The notes under the pieces are model-generated. The model ran no database searches, had not been told where the DNA came from, and was given only the letters and a program-made list of their open reading frames with translations. From assembly GCF_000300515.1 (NCBI RefSeq), contig NZ_AMSI01000004.1, positions 248,001 through 312,000 on the forward strand: DNA of 64,000 bases, written 5' to 3'. Source of the stretch: Nitratireductor indicus C115 (GTDB lineage: Bacteria > Pseudomonadota > Alphaproteobacteria > Rhizobiales > Rhizobiaceae). A program made the translations under genes and the position numbers. Of this stretch, positions 1-9,019 are shown piece after piece. Positions within the stretch are counted from its first letter, which is position 1; every line of letters starts with the position of its first letter.

Positions 1-608
1 ATGTCGTGTTCCGTGGGGGCCGCACGGAAGGCACGGTCGACGAAGGCTTCCCAGAAGGCACGGCGCGGCGTCCCGGGTGCGAGCCTCTGCATCACCGTGG
101 CGCGCACGCCTGCGGCAAGCTCCGCCCAAGCGCTGAGAAAAGGCGGAAGCAGCGTCTCGATGCGCCGCCGTATCGCCTGTCCCAGAACCGGTGCCGCCCC
201 CGCCGTGGAGACGCCGACGACCACGGGCGAGCGGTTGACGATAGCGCCGAACTGGAACTGGCAGAAACGCGGCCGGTCGATCACATTGGCCGGCACTCCC
301 GCGGATTGCGCTGCGTCAAGAAAGCTGGCGGCTTCACCATCATCCTCGGCATCGCAAATCGCAATGGCCGCATCGAGGAGGTCATCCCTCTCCCAGGGCC
401 GACGGTGAAGGATGAAGGACCCGGCGGAAGCACCTTCTCGCAGAAGATGCTCGAACGTATCGCAAAAGGTCTCCGCATGGACATGCACCACCGCGCCACT
501 TGCCGCCAGAAGCTCTGCCTTCCACGCGGCCGCTGCCGTGCCGCCCACTACGACTGCCCGTTTTCCCGAAAGATCGAAGAAGACCGGAAGGACTGCGAGC
601 GGCGCCAT
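1..608 (-). CDS. cysG: Siroheme synthase, N-terminal precorrin-2 dehydrogenase part (3' end cut by window edge)
   Basis: Makes siroheme, the cofactor of the nitrite reductase encoded upstream in the same operon. Reading the minus strand from an ATG at 608 gives an open frame to base 1. It begins MAPLAVLPVFFDLSGKRAVV and continues with a nucleotide-binding loop (VVVGGTAAAAWKAELL) typical of the NAD-dependent precorrin-2 dehydrogenase/ferrochelatase domain. The motif NVIDRPRFCQFQFGAIVNRSP is the conserved family core. About 202 codons are present. The methyltransferase (CobA) half, if there is one, lies to the left of the window. The start is 16 bases after the nitrate reductase stop, so the two are probably co-transcribed. 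A stand-alone CysG-N protein cannot be excluded. Confidence 0.85.
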   Translation of the reverse strand, partial: MAPLAVLPVFFDLSGKRAVVVGGTAAAAWKAELLAASGAVVHVHAETFCDTFEHLLREGASAGSFILHRRPWERDDLLDAAIAICDAEDDGEAASFLDAAQSAGVPANVIDRPRFCQFQFGAIVNRSPVVVGVSTAGAAPVLGQAIRRRIETLLPPFLSAWAELAAGVRATVMQRLAPGTPRRAFWEAFVDRAFRAAPTEHD

Positions 609-624
609 GCGCGTCGGAGACTGC

Positions 625-3291
625 TCACTCGGCTGCCTGGAGGCGATGTGCATCGATAATCTCCTTGATTTCTGCGCGGCAGGAGCCGCAATTCGTTCCG
701 GCCGACAGTGACCTGCCGACAGCCTCAACCGTGGTGCAGCCTGTTCGCACGGCTGCGGCGATCTGATTGATGCCGATCCCGAAGCACGAGCAGACCGTGG
801 CGCCTGCATCCGGGCGGGCTGTCTTGCCCCTCCCCGCGACCACGAGGAAGCGCGAACGCGGGTCCGCATGGCTTTCTGAGAACTGTCCGGTCACCCATTC
901 CCGGGCGACGGCGACGGGGGTCCGGGAAAGATAGAGAGCGCCAAGAAGCCTCGTGTCTTCGAAGGCGGCCATGCGATGGTCGCCCCGCCGGGCGTCGCGA
1001 TAAGCAAGGATCTCGGCGCCATCGTCGTTTCGGCCCAGTTCCAAGAGGCGGCGGAAAAAGGTTTCATGCTCCGGCATCTCTTCCCTGACAGCTAACTCGA
1101 TCCGCCAGCCGCCATCGGCACGCGCCAGCGCCCAATAGTCCAGGCCTTCTGTGTTCGGTCGCCGCGCACAGATGGCGAAACCGTAGCAACCCGCCTCAAA
1201 CCGTTCGAGGCGTATGGGGACATTCTTGGAAGCCGGCTGCCCCGAAAGCGGGTCCGTCACCGGAGCAACCAGCGCACACACGCGAGCGAGCGCTGCGAAC
1301 TCAGCAGTCCAGTGCATCGGCACGAAGACCGAACCAGGCCTTTGCCTTGCCGTGACGAGCGCCCGCACCACCGCGGCGCCATGCCGGCTCTCGACGCGAA
1401 CCAGGTCGGCGTCGTCGATAGACAGCCGGGCGGCATCCTCCGGATGAATCTCGGCGAAGGGCTCGGCCATATGCGCCGAAAGGCGCGGGCTCTTTCCGGT
1501 GCGTGTCATCGTATGCCAGTGATCGCGCACACGACCCGTGTTGAGGGTCAGTGGATACGCCTCGTCGGCCATGGCGGCACCGGACGGACGGAGCGCCACG
1601 AAACGCGCCCTGCCATCAGCAGTGAAGAACCCTCCGTTCGTAAAGAAGCGCTTCTGTGCCGGCTGCGCTCCCCGTCCCTGGGGCCATTGGAAGGGTCGCA
1701 GATCCCGATAGTCCGCGTCGGGCACATCCTGATAGGCTCCGATGTCGAAATCGCGCTTACCATCGTTCTCGAAAGCAGAAAGTGCGGCGTGTTCCCGGAA
1801 AATGTCGGCCGCGGTGCCGTAGGCAAAAGCCTCACCAAATCCCATTCGTCGGGCCACTTCCGCTAGCTGCCACCAGTCCGCACGCGCCTCGTCGGGAGCC
1901 GGCAGGAAGGCGCGCTGTCGCGAGATACGCCGTTCGGAATTGGTAACCGTGCCATCCTTTTCACCCCAGCCCGTGGACGGCAGTTTCACGTCGGCATGGC
2001 GGATCGTGTCGGTCTTGGCGACCACATCCGAAACCACAACGAAGGGACAGTCCCGCAATGCCTGCGCCACCGCATCGGCATCCGGAAGACTGTCTACGGG
2101 ATTGGTCGCCATGATCCAGATGGCCTTGATCCGGCCGTCGGCGACGGCGTTAAACATCTCCACGGCCTTGAGGCCGGGCTTGTCCGCCATACGCGGCGCG
2201 TTCCAGAAACGTTGGACGAGGGCCCGGTGCCCGGGATCTTCGAGCGCCATGTGCGCAGCCAGCATGTTGGCAAGCCCGCCCACTTCCCGCCCACCCATGG
2301 CATTGGGCTGCCCGGTAACCGAGAACGGGCCCATGCCCGGCTGCCCCAGGCGTCCCGTAGCCAAATGGCAATTGATGATCGCGTTGACCTTGTCGGTCCC
2401 GCGCACGGACTGGTTGACGCCCTGGCTATAGACCGTGACGACTTTTTCCGTGGCGGCGAAGAGACGATAGAACGTCTTCATATCTTCTCGGGCAAGCCCC
2501 GTTTCTGCTGCGACCCGCGCTCCGTCGAAACACGCAGCGGCCGCAAGCGCCTCGTCGAAGCCGCTCGTATGCGTGTTGATGTAGTCTCCATCGGTCGCGT
2601 CCGCCTCAAAGAGGTGACGAAGCAGGCCGCTGAAGAGCGCCGTATCGCCATCCGGTGCGATCGCGAGATGCAGATCTGCGATACCGGCGGTCGCCGTGCG
2701 GCGGGGATCGATCAGAACGACCTTCATCGAAGGCCGCTTCTCCCGGGCAGCGGCAAGCCGCTGATACAGGACCGGATGGCACCAGGCGAGGTTGGAGCCC
2801 GCCAACACGACGAGATCGGCAAGCTCCAGGTCTTCATAGGTGCCAGGCACAGTATCGGAGCCGAACGCCCGTTTGTGGCCGGCGACCGACGAGGCCATGC
2901 ACAGGCGCGAATTGGTGTCGATATTGGCGGCGCCGATAAAACCCTTCATCAGCTTGTTGGCGACGTAATAGTCCTCGGTGAGGATCTGCCCGGAAACGTA
3001 GAAGGCGACCGATTCCGGACCGTACCGGTCGATGGTCTCGCGAAAACGGTCGGCCACCGTGCCAAGTGCATCGTCCCATGAGACCCGCCGCCCGCCGATC
3101 TCGGGATGAAGCAGTCTGTCGTCGAGCGCCAGCGTTTCGCCCAGCGCGGATCCCTTGGAGCATAGCCGGCCGAAATTCGCGGGATGATCGGGATCGCCGG
3201 CGATCGCCACCGAGCCATCCGGCTGCGGCGCCGCCAGGACTCCGCAGCCGACACCGCAATAGGCGCAGGTCGTGCGAATGGTCTCAGCCAT
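625..3291 (-). CDS. nasA: Assimilatory nitrate reductase, large catalytic subunit
   Basis: Reduces nitrate to nitrite in the cytoplasm. The 888-residue protein starts at MAETIRTTCAYCGVGCG. The Cys motif CxYCGVGCG binds a [4Fe-4S] cluster and is followed by the molybdopterin oxidoreductase body (for example SRLCMASSVAGHKRAFG and GQPNAMGGREVGG) and the molydopterin-dinucleotide-binding C-terminal domain. The last 60 or so residues carry a BFD-like [2Fe-2S] motif (CSCFGIG and NCGSC), as in NasA/NasC enzymes. I chose the start at 3291 because the upstream 81 codons of open frame overlap nirD in another frame and look like a shadow. It overlaps the nirD stop by 8 bases. The symbol varies between organisms (nasA or nasC). 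Confidence 0.95.
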   Translation of the reverse strand: MAETIRTTCAYCGVGCGVLAAPQPDGSVAIAGDPDHPANFGRLCSKGSALGETLALDDRLLHPEIGGRRVSWDDALGTVADRFRETIDRYGPESVAFYVSGQILTEDYYVANKLMKGFIGAANIDTNSRLCMASSVAGHKRAFGSDTVPGTYEDLELADLVVLAGSNLAWCHPVLYQRLAAAREKRPSMKVVLIDPRRTATAGIADLHLAIAPDGDTALFSGLLRHLFEADATDGDYINTHTSGFDEALAAAACFDGARVAAETGLAREDMKTFYRLFAATEKVVTVYSQGVNQSVRGTDKVNAIINCHLATGRLGQPGMGPFSVTGQPNAMGGREVGGLANMLAAHMALEDPGHRALVQRFWNAPRMADKPGLKAVEMFNAVADGRIKAIWIMATNPVDSLPDADAVAQALRDCPFVVVSDVVAKTDTIRHADVKLPSTGWGEKDGTVTNSERRISRQRAFLPAPDEARADWWQLAEVARRMGFGEAFAYGTAADIFREHAALSAFENDGKRDFDIGAYQDVPDADYRDLRPFQWPQGRGAQPAQKRFFTNGGFFTADGRARFVALRPSGAAMADEAYPLTLNTGRVRDHWHTMTRTGKSPRLSAHMAEPFAEIHPEDAARLSIDDADLVRVESRHGAAVVRALVTARQRPGSVFVPMHWTAEFAALARVCALVAPVTDPLSGQPASKNVPIRLERFEAGCYGFAICARRPNTEGLDYWALARADGGWRIELAVREEMPEHETFFRRLLELGRNDDGAEILAYRDARRGDHRMAAFEDTRLLGALYLSRTPVAVAREWVTGQFSESHADPRSRFLVVAGRGKTARPDAGATVCSCFGIGINQIAAAVRTGCTTVEAVGRSLSAGTNCGSCRAEIKEIIDAHRLQAAE

Positions 3292-3652
3292 GGTCGCAGC
3301 TTTCCGCAATCGCCGATGCGGAGCCACAGGGCAGCGCCAGAAGGATCCGCTGGCCTTCCAACCGCACCGCAAACGTCGCCGTGCCACCCTCGTCCGCGCC
3401 CTGCGCCCTGCCCGTTTCCAGCGAGATGACCCAATTGTGCAAGGGGCAGGTGACACAGCCGTCGTGAACGATGCCCTGGCTGAGCGGCCCTGCCCTGTGG
3501 GGACACTTGTCCTCCAGGGCAAACACCCGGTCATCGGTCGTGCGGAACACCGCGATGGTCATGTCCCCGTTCCTGACGCAGCGTGCGCCGCGCTGCGGAA
3601 TGTCGTGCAGCGTGCCGATCGGCACCCATTCCTGTCCGGTCATCCTCATCAT
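3284..3652 (-). CDS. nirD: Nitrite reductase [NAD(P)H] small subunit
   Basis: Small Rieske-type subunit that partners NirB in assimilatory nitrite reduction to ammonium. The protein has about 120 residues. The Rieske-like motifs CPHRAGPLSQG and CPLHNW are both present, with the Cys and His residues intact. The start overlaps the nirB stop in an ATGA arrangement, and further in-frame ATGs follow at once (3649 and 3643), so the exact start is uncertain by three residues. Length and position directly after nirB are normal for the family. Confidence 0.95.
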   Translation of the reverse strand: MMRMTGQEWVPIGTLHDIPQRGARCVRNGDMTIAVFRTTDDRVFALEDKCPHRAGPLSQGIVHDGCVTCPLHNWVISLETGRAQGADEGGTATFAVRLEGQRILLALPCGSASAIAESCDHG

Positions 3653-6093
3653 TCGGCCGCCTCCAGGGACAGCGTCGCCATCGACCTGAACTCGTGCTTG
3701 TCCTTGCCGGAGGCACGCTCCGACCAGGGATCGACCTGGGCGAATTTCTGGGAGAAGACGAAGCGGTCGAAATAGGCCTTGCGCCTGTCCGCATCATCCA
3801 TGATCTGGCGGCGCACCTCGTCGTAACCGATGCGCTTGGCCCACTTGTAGATGCGCTCCAGATAATGGCCCTGCTCGCGATACATCTGGACAAGCGCAAC
3901 GATATGCTCCAGCGCCTCGTCCTCGCTCCTTACGAGGCCGAGCTTCTCGGTGCCCTTGATGTCCAGGCCGGCCGCCCCGGCAAAGTGGATCTCGAAGCCG
4001 GACTCCACGCAGATGACACCAACATCCTTGCAGGTGGCTTCAGCGCAATTGCGCGGGCATCCCGAGACCGCCATCTTCACCTTGGCCGGTGTCCAGGATC
4101 CCCACATGAATTTCTCGATGCGAATGCCGAGGCCCGTCGAATCCTGCGTGCCGAAGCGGCACCAATCGGAACCGACACAGGTCTTCACGGTGCGCAGACC
4201 CTTTGCATAGGCATGTCCGGAGACGAAGCCCGCCTTGCTTAGCTCGGCCCAGACCGCAGGCAGGTCCTGCTTGCGGATGCCCAGCATGTCGATCCTTTGT
4301 CCTCCGGTGACCTTCACCGCCGGAATGTCGAACTTGTCGACCACATCGGCGATCGCCCGCAACTCGGCGGACGACGTCACCCCGCCCCACATACGCGGTA
4401 CCACCGAATAGGTACCGTCCTTCTGGATGTTGGCGTGCACACGTTCATTGATGAAGCGCGACTGGTAGTCGTCGGCGTATTCATCGGGCCAATCACTGAC
4501 GAGATAGTAATTGAGTGCCGGGCGGCATTTGGCACAGCCGCACGAGGTCTTCCACTCCAGTTCCTGCATGACAGCGGGTATGCTCTTCAGTCTCTTCGCC
4601 CTGATGAGCCGGCGAACGTCGTCATGCCCGAGATCCGTGCAACCGCAAACCGGCGTGACGGCGGCCGGATTGTAGGTGTCACCGAGCGTCAGGGAGAGAA
4701 GCTGTTCCACAAGCCCCGTGCAGGTTCCGCAGGAGGCGGACGCCTTGGTGTGGGCGCGGACATCGTCCAGCGAGGCCAGTCCCTTCCCGGCGATCGCGCC
4801 GATAATCGTGCCCTTGCATACGCCGTTGCAGCCGCAGATTTCCGCATCATCCGGCAAGGCTGCAACGGCCGCCATAGGGTCCAGTTGGGCCCCTCCCTGA
4901 AACGCTTGGCCGAAGATCAGCGTTTCACGCATATCGGAAACGTCCGTGCCCTTCTTGAGCATGTCGAAGAACCAGCCGCCATCCGACGTCTCGCCATAGA
5001 GCACCGCGCCCATGATGCGGTTGTCCTTCAAGACGAGGCGCTTGTAGACACCTGCACTCGCATCGCGCAGGACGATCTCTTCCCGATCATCGGCCTCCGC
5101 GAAGTCGCCCGCGGAATAGAGGCTGACACCGGTCACCTTGAGCTGGGTAGCGGTCTCAACCGGCCGAAAGGCCGCGTCCTCTCTGACAAGCGCCCTGGCC
5201 GCGACCTTCGCCATGTCGTAGAGCGGCGCGACAAGGCCGTAGCAGATGCTCTCATGCTCCACGCATTCGCCAATAGCCAGAATGTCCGGATCCGAGGACG
5301 TCATGTGATCGTTGACGACGATACCCCGTTCCACATGCAGGCCGGCATCGGTGGCGATGCGCGTTTCGGGACGGATGCCGACCGCCATGACCACGATATC
5401 GGCCGGGTAGATCGTGCCATCGTCCAGAAGCACCGCTTCCACCCGCTCATCGCCGAGGATGGCCTTGGTCTGCGCTTCGGTGTGGATCCTGATGCCCCGG
5501 TCTTCAAGCTCTTTCCTGAGCAGATACCCTGCGGCGGGATCGAGCTGCCGCTCCATGAGATGCCCCATGAGATGCAGCACCACCACCTCCATGCCGCGAC
5601 CGCGCAACGCGGCGGCAGCTTCCAGGCCAAGAAGGCCGCCGCCAATGACCACCGCCCTGGCATTCGGCTTTTCCGCCGCTGCTACCATGGTGTTGACGTC
5701 GTCGAGGTCGCGGAACGCCATCACGCCGGGCAGGTCCCTGCCCGCAACGGGAATGATGAAGGGCGCGGAGCCGGTGGCAATCACCAGCTTGTCGTAACGC
5801 GCTTCTCCCCTGGCGGTCAGGATGACCTTGCGCTTGCGGTCGATCTTCGTGACCGTTTCGCCGAAGCGGCAGGTCACGCGGTTCGCCGCATACCAGTCCG
5901 CATCATGGGTGACGATCTGCTCGAATGTCTTTTCCCCGGCCAGCACGGGCGAGAGCATGATGCGATTGTAGTTTCCACGCGGCTCCGCGCCGAAGAGTGT
6001 CACGTCGAAGGCGTTCGGCTCAGCCTCGAACAGATGCTCGAGCATGCGGCCCGAGGCCATTCCAGCGCCAACCACGACAAGTTTCTCAGTCAT
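3649..6093 (-). CDS. nirB: Assimilatory nitrite reductase [NAD(P)H] large subunit
   Basis: Six-electron reduction of nitrite to ammonium using NAD(P)H. The 814-residue protein has an N-terminal FAD-binding pyridine nucleotide oxidoreductase region (VVVGAGMASGR near the start and VVIGGGLLGLEAA around residue 150), a central BFD-like [2Fe-2S] region (CGCNGVCKG, SCGTCTG, CGCTD, CGCAKCRP), and a C-terminal nitrite/sulfite reductase half. The siroheme/[4Fe-4S] cysteines lie in TCVGSDWCRFG and SGCPRNCAEA. Length is usual for NirB. The gene sits 31 bases after the transporter gene. Siroheme would come from cysG at the end of the operon. Confidence 0.97.
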   Translation of the reverse strand: MTEKLVVVGAGMASGRMLEHLFEAEPNAFDVTLFGAEPRGNYNRIMLSPVLAGEKTFEQIVTHDADWYAANRVTCRFGETVTKIDRKRKVILTARGEARYDKLVIATGSAPFIIPVAGRDLPGVMAFRDLDDVNTMVAAAEKPNARAVVIGGGLLGLEAAAALRGRGMEVVVLHLMGHLMERQLDPAAGYLLRKELEDRGIRIHTEAQTKAILGDERVEAVLLDDGTIYPADIVVMAVGIRPETRIATDAGLHVERGIVVNDHMTSSDPDILAIGECVEHESICYGLVAPLYDMAKVAARALVREDAAFRPVETATQLKVTGVSLYSAGDFAEADDREEIVLRDASAGVYKRLVLKDNRIMGAVLYGETSDGGWFFDMLKKGTDVSDMRETLIFGQAFQGGAQLDPMAAVAALPDDAEICGCNGVCKGTIIGAIAGKGLASLDDVRAHTKASASCGTCTGLVEQLLSLTLGDTYNPAAVTPVCGCTDLGHDDVRRLIRAKRLKSIPAVMQELEWKTSCGCAKCRPALNYYLVSDWPDEYADDYQSRFINERVHANIQKDGTYSVVPRMWGGVTSSAELRAIADVVDKFDIPAVKVTGGQRIDMLGIRKQDLPAVWAELSKAGFVSGHAYAKGLRTVKTCVGSDWCRFGTQDSTGLGIRIEKFMWGSWTPAKVKMAVSGCPRNCAEATCKDVGVICVESGFEIHFAGAAGLDIKGTEKLGLVRSEDEALEHIVALVQMYREQGHYLERIYKWAKRIGYDEVRRQIMDDADRRKAYFDRFVFSQKFAQVDPWSERASGKDKHEFRSMATLSLEAAE

Positions 6094-6124
6094 GATGTTC
6101 TTTCCGGTTTGTCAGGATGTGCTT

Positions 6125-7402
6125 TCAGGCCGGCTGCAAGGCAGCCCGACGTTCCATCCTGCGTATGGCAAGGTGCATCCAGCAGATGGAGACGGCGACG
6201 ATGACGAAGAGGGCCATGAAACAGCTCGTCCAGAGGCCGGTGACATCGTTCAGATAGCCGAACAGCAACGGCAGGATGAAGCCGCCGAGACCACCGATCA
6301 TCCCCACCATACCGCCGACCGCACCCACATTGTCGGGGTAGTAGACAGGGATATGCTTGTAGACGGCAGCCTTGCCGAGGCTCATGAAAAAGCCAAGAAC
6401 AAAGACCAGCGCTATGAAAGCCCACGGACCGACAGCGAATTGGAAACTCTTGGGGCCGTCGATGCCCTGCACGACATAATTGGCTGCCGGCATCGACAGG
6501 ATGAGCGTGCATGCTGCGGAGACCGCGAAGGTCCAGTACATCACCGTGCGCGCGCCGGCCCTGTCGGAGAGCGCGCCGCCATAGGCACGGAACACCGAGG
6601 CGGGCAGCGAATAGGCCGCGCCGATGAGACCTGCGGTCTTGATATCGAAGCCATAGACTCCGATCACATAGCGCGGCAGCCAAAGGGCGAGCGCCACGAA
6701 GGCGCCGAAAACGAAGAAATAGTAGAGAGAAAAGCGCCAGACCTGAAGGTTCTTCAGCGGCTCGAATTCGGAGGCGAAGCTGCGGCGCTTGATCTGCCCC
6801 GTGCGTTGAGCCCGGGTCACCGGGTCGTCGCTTGTAGTGAACCAGAAAACCAGCGCCATGATCGCAAGGGCGGCCGCCCACACCTGCGCGACGGTCTCCC
6901 AACCCCAGGCCACCATCACGAATGGCGCGGTGAACTTCGTCAGCGCCGCACCGACATTTCCGACACCGAAGATGCCGAGCGCCGTGCCTTGCTTTTCAGC
7001 GGGGAAGAAACGCGAGACATAGGCCACGCCGACGGCGAAGGAGCCGCCCGCCACACCCACGCCCAGTGCCGCAAGCAGCACCATCGTGTAGCTGTGCGCG
7101 AGCGACAGGAGAACGGTCGCGATCGCCGCCGTCAGCATCGTCGCCGTGTAGACGAGACGACCGCCATAGCGATCGGTCCAGATTCCGAGGATCATGCGCA
7201 CGAGCGACCCTGTCAGGATCGGCGTGCCGACGAGCAGGCCGAACTGGGTTTCGCTCAAACCCAGCTCCTCCTTGAGGCGGATACCAATGATGGAAAAAAT
7301 CGTCCACACGGCAAAGCAGACCGTGAAGGCGATGGTGGACATGGTGAGCGCGCGACGCGGTGTCGTCTCTTGCGTCGGCGTGGCTGGCTGCAATGCGGTC
7401 AT
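6125..7402 (-). CDS. narK: NarK/NasA-type nitrate/nitrite transporter (major facilitator superfamily)
   Basis: Polytopic inner-membrane transporter, about 425 residues and 12 predicted membrane segments. Family motifs include GVAGGSFAVGVAYVSRFFP, which resembles the NarK nitrate signature, and the MFS loop GIWTDRYGGR after the second helix. It is the first gene after the regulated leader (hairpin and terminator at 7468-7589), so it heads the transporter-nirBD-nitrate reductase-cysG operon. I chose ATG at 7402. An upstream in-frame TTG at 7414 is possible, but the GGAAAAG ribosome-binding sequence fits the ATG better. Confidence 0.92.
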   Translation of the reverse strand: MTALQPATPTQETTPRRALTMSTIAFTVCFAVWTIFSIIGIRLKEELGLSETQFGLLVGTPILTGSLVRMILGIWTDRYGGRLVYTATMLTAAIATVLLSLAHSYTMVLLAALGVGVAGGSFAVGVAYVSRFFPAEKQGTALGIFGVGNVGAALTKFTAPFVMVAWGWETVAQVWAAALAIMALVFWFTTSDDPVTRAQRTGQIKRRSFASEFEPLKNLQVWRFSLYYFFVFGAFVALALWLPRYVIGVYGFDIKTAGLIGAAYSLPASVFRAYGGALSDRAGARTVMYWTFAVSAACTLILSMPAANYVVQGIDGPKSFQFAVGPWAFIALVFVLGFFMSLGKAAVYKHIPVYYPDNVGAVGGMVGMIGGLGGFILPLLFGYLNDVTGLWTSCFMALFVIVAVSICWMHLAIRRMERRAALQPA

Positions 7403-7467
7403 TGGCTTTTCCAATCCAACTGCTTGAGCCTCATGAGAGGCATGGCTTTCGATAGAGAAGACACAAA

Positions 7468-7536
7468 AGAAAAAAGGCTGCCCGACGATCCGTCACGCCC
7501 CGCTAAGCGGATGCGAACCGACCGTCTGGCAGCCTT
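7468..7536 (-). terminator. Intrinsic terminator inside the nas leader (attenuator)
   Basis: On the minus strand, AAGGCTGCC (bases 7536-7528) pairs with GGCAGCCTT (7482-7474). The sequence then runs straight into TTTTTTCTTTT. The roughly 45-base insertion holds its own small hairpin, CCGC-TTA-GCGG. The structure lies about 65 bases before the transporter start and after the leader stem-loops, as expected for the attenuator that NasT overrides when nitrate is present. Confidence 0.8.
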
Positions 7537-7543
7537 GCCTTGT

Positions 7544-7589
7544 GCGCCCGTCGTTGGACGCTTTCTTATCTTTGGTGTCCCCTCTGGAC
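7544..7589 (-). promoter_or_regulatory. ANTAR-type antiterminator stem-loops in nas leader RNA
   Basis: The second hairpin (7561-7544) is GCGUCC-AACGAC-GGGCGC. It is a six-pair stem with one G-U pair and a hexaloop with A at position 1 and G at position 4, which is the signature bound by ANTAR proteins. Just upstream, GUCC-AGAGG-GGAC (7589-7577) is a candidate first hairpin with only a five-base loop, so it is imperfect. NasT, which has an ANTAR domain, is encoded 1.5 kb upstream, and a terminator follows. The first hairpin is the weak point. Confidence 0.7.
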
Positions 7590-7602
7590 CCGCTTACTGC
7601 GA

Positions 7603-7618
7603 TGCATCATCCATGCCA
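7603..7618 (-). promoter_or_regulatory. Sigma-54-like promoter for the nas leader
   Basis: Minus strand TGGCATG-GATG-ATGCA keeps the obligatory GG-N10-GC spacing of -24/-12 promoters, with one deviation (ATGC for TTGC). Transcription would start near 7592, immediately before the first leader hairpin. This fits nitrogen control by NtrC with RpoN, which is known for nas operons in proteobacteria. No NtrC site was identified. Confidence 0.45.
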
Positions 7619-7785
7619 GTTTCGCTCCAACCGATCTTTGCTTTTTGATTTTAAAGAGTTAGCAAAAATCAGAAGGAGAAAAGCCCTTCGCATATGCAGC
7701 AGAATTCTGACTAATTCTGCGTCGTAATGCACCTAAAATAGGCAAATACTGAGGATGCCTAAATTATAATCCATCCACCAAAAGC
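7619..7785. other. AT-rich gap between nasS and the nas leader
   Basis: This gap lies between the nasS stop and the nas promoter. It is clearly more AT-rich than its neighbours and may hold activator sites (for example NtrC). I could not identify a convincing one. No gene is visible. Confidence 0.4.
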
Positions 7786-9015
7786 CTAGCGGAAAGCAGA
7801 CCGTTGGCTGGCGATATAGGCGTCGAGATGCACGGGATCGAAGATGGCACCATCGAAAAAGCCGTCCGGGCCGAGGACAAGCTGTCCAGCCGAAACGCCG
7901 ACTGGGGTTGGCACGGCCAGCGCCCCTTCCACCTTCATGCTGGCGGCGGGCAGCGGCACGCCGAGCGGCTCCAGCGCGGCGCGGTAGATGTCGGGCCGGA
8001 ACGACCGCCGTGCCGTCTCCGCGTTTTCAGCGCTGTGCGGCACCTGCCCCCAGCGCACCATCTGGGAATAGAACCAGAGCGCGTGGCTCTGCCAGGGGAA
8101 GATCGCCGCCTTTTGCGCGGGAACGAAAAAATCGGGAAACCGCCACGTCCCGCCGCCAGTCTCCAGCTCTCCATCGAGCGCCCCGCGCAGCAGCGCGGCG
8201 GGCTGGTTGAGATAGGCCGGGGCCGACAGGAGATCGGCCAGTTCCTCGTGGTTGTCGGCTTCGCCGCACCAGACGGAGGCGCGGTGCAGCGCCCGCAGGA
8301 GCCGCGCGAGCACCGCACCGTGCTCCCTCGCCCAGTCCGCGCGCACACCCAGCACCTTTTCCGGGCTCGACCGCCAGATCGCCGCCTTCACCGTGGCGAT
8401 GTGCGCAAGGCCTGCGGCCACCGCCACGCTGTTCCACGGCTCCCCCACACAGAAGCCGTCGATGCGGCCGGCAGCCATCGCATCCGCCGTCAAAGGAGGT
8501 GGAACAATGAGTATCTCCACATCGCGCTCGGGATCGATGCCACAGCCAGCGAGCCAATAGCGCAGTTCGAAATTGTGCCCCGAATGGGGATGGACCACGC
8601 CGAAGCGAAGCGGGTCTTCGCCTTTTCGGCGCCGGGTCTGGATAACCCCGCGCAGAGCGGCACCTATCACGCCCGGATCGTCGGGCCTTGCCGCTCCCTC
8701 TCCGGCCATCGCGGCCCAGAGATTTCTGCTGACGGTGACGGCATTACCGCCAAGGCCGAGCGACATCGGCGCGATCAGATCGAGCCGCATGGGCGTCAAG
8801 CCGAGATTGGCCGCGATGGGCATGGGCGCCAGCATATGCGCCATCTCGAAATGCCCCACGGCTATGCGGTCGCGGATATTCGCCCAAGATGTCTCGCGCG
8901 CCAGAGTCAGAGCGATGCCCTCTTCCTCGGCAAATCCCCTCTCGCGTGCGGCAACGAGAATGGCGCTGTCGAGGAGCGGCAGGAAGCCGGCCGTGATGGA
9001 ATCGCTGACGCTCAT
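7786..9015 (-). CDS. nasS: NasS, nitrate-sensing regulator of NasT
   Basis: Periplasmic-binding-protein fold of the NrtA/CmpA/SsuA type, about 409 residues, without a signal peptide, which fits a cytoplasmic nitrate sensor. Its N-terminus MSVSDSITAGFLPLLDSAIL and the segment HSGHNFELRYWLAGCGIDPE are typical of NrtA-like proteins. In known NasST systems NasS holds NasT inactive until nitrate binds. I chose ATG 9015 because GGAGGAGGAT lies just upstream. An in-frame TTG at 9033 would overlap nasT. The gene follows the nasT stop by four bases, so the pair should be co-translated. Confidence 0.9.
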   Translation of the reverse strand: MSVSDSITAGFLPLLDSAILVAARERGFAEEEGIALTLARETSWANIRDRIAVGHFEMAHMLAPMPIAANLGLTPMRLDLIAPMSLGLGGNAVTVSRNLWAAMAGEGAARPDDPGVIGAALRGVIQTRRRKGEDPLRFGVVHPHSGHNFELRYWLAGCGIDPERDVEILIVPPPLTADAMAAGRIDGFCVGEPWNSVAVAAGLAHIATVKAAIWRSSPEKVLGVRADWAREHGAVLARLLRALHRASVWCGEADNHEELADLLSAPAYLNQPAALLRGALDGELETGGGTWRFPDFFVPAQKAAIFPWQSHALWFYSQMVRWGQVPHSAENAETARRSFRPDIYRAALEPLGVPLPAASMKVEGALAVPTPVGVSAGQLVLGPDGFFDGAIFDPVHLDAYIASQRSAFR

Positions 9016-9019
9016 GTCC

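Noticed and set aside
1996-3081. 361-codon open frame opposite the nitrate reductase gene
   Set aside because: Shadow of a strongly supported catalytic subunit.
4297-6204. 635-codon open frame on the plus strand
   Set aside because: It lies antisense to nirB, has no family features, and is a typical high-GC codon shadow.
7577-7589. Canonical first ANTAR hairpin
   Set aside because: The loop has five bases, not six; forcing a hexaloop breaks the stem. It is given only as an imperfect candidate inside the leader feature.
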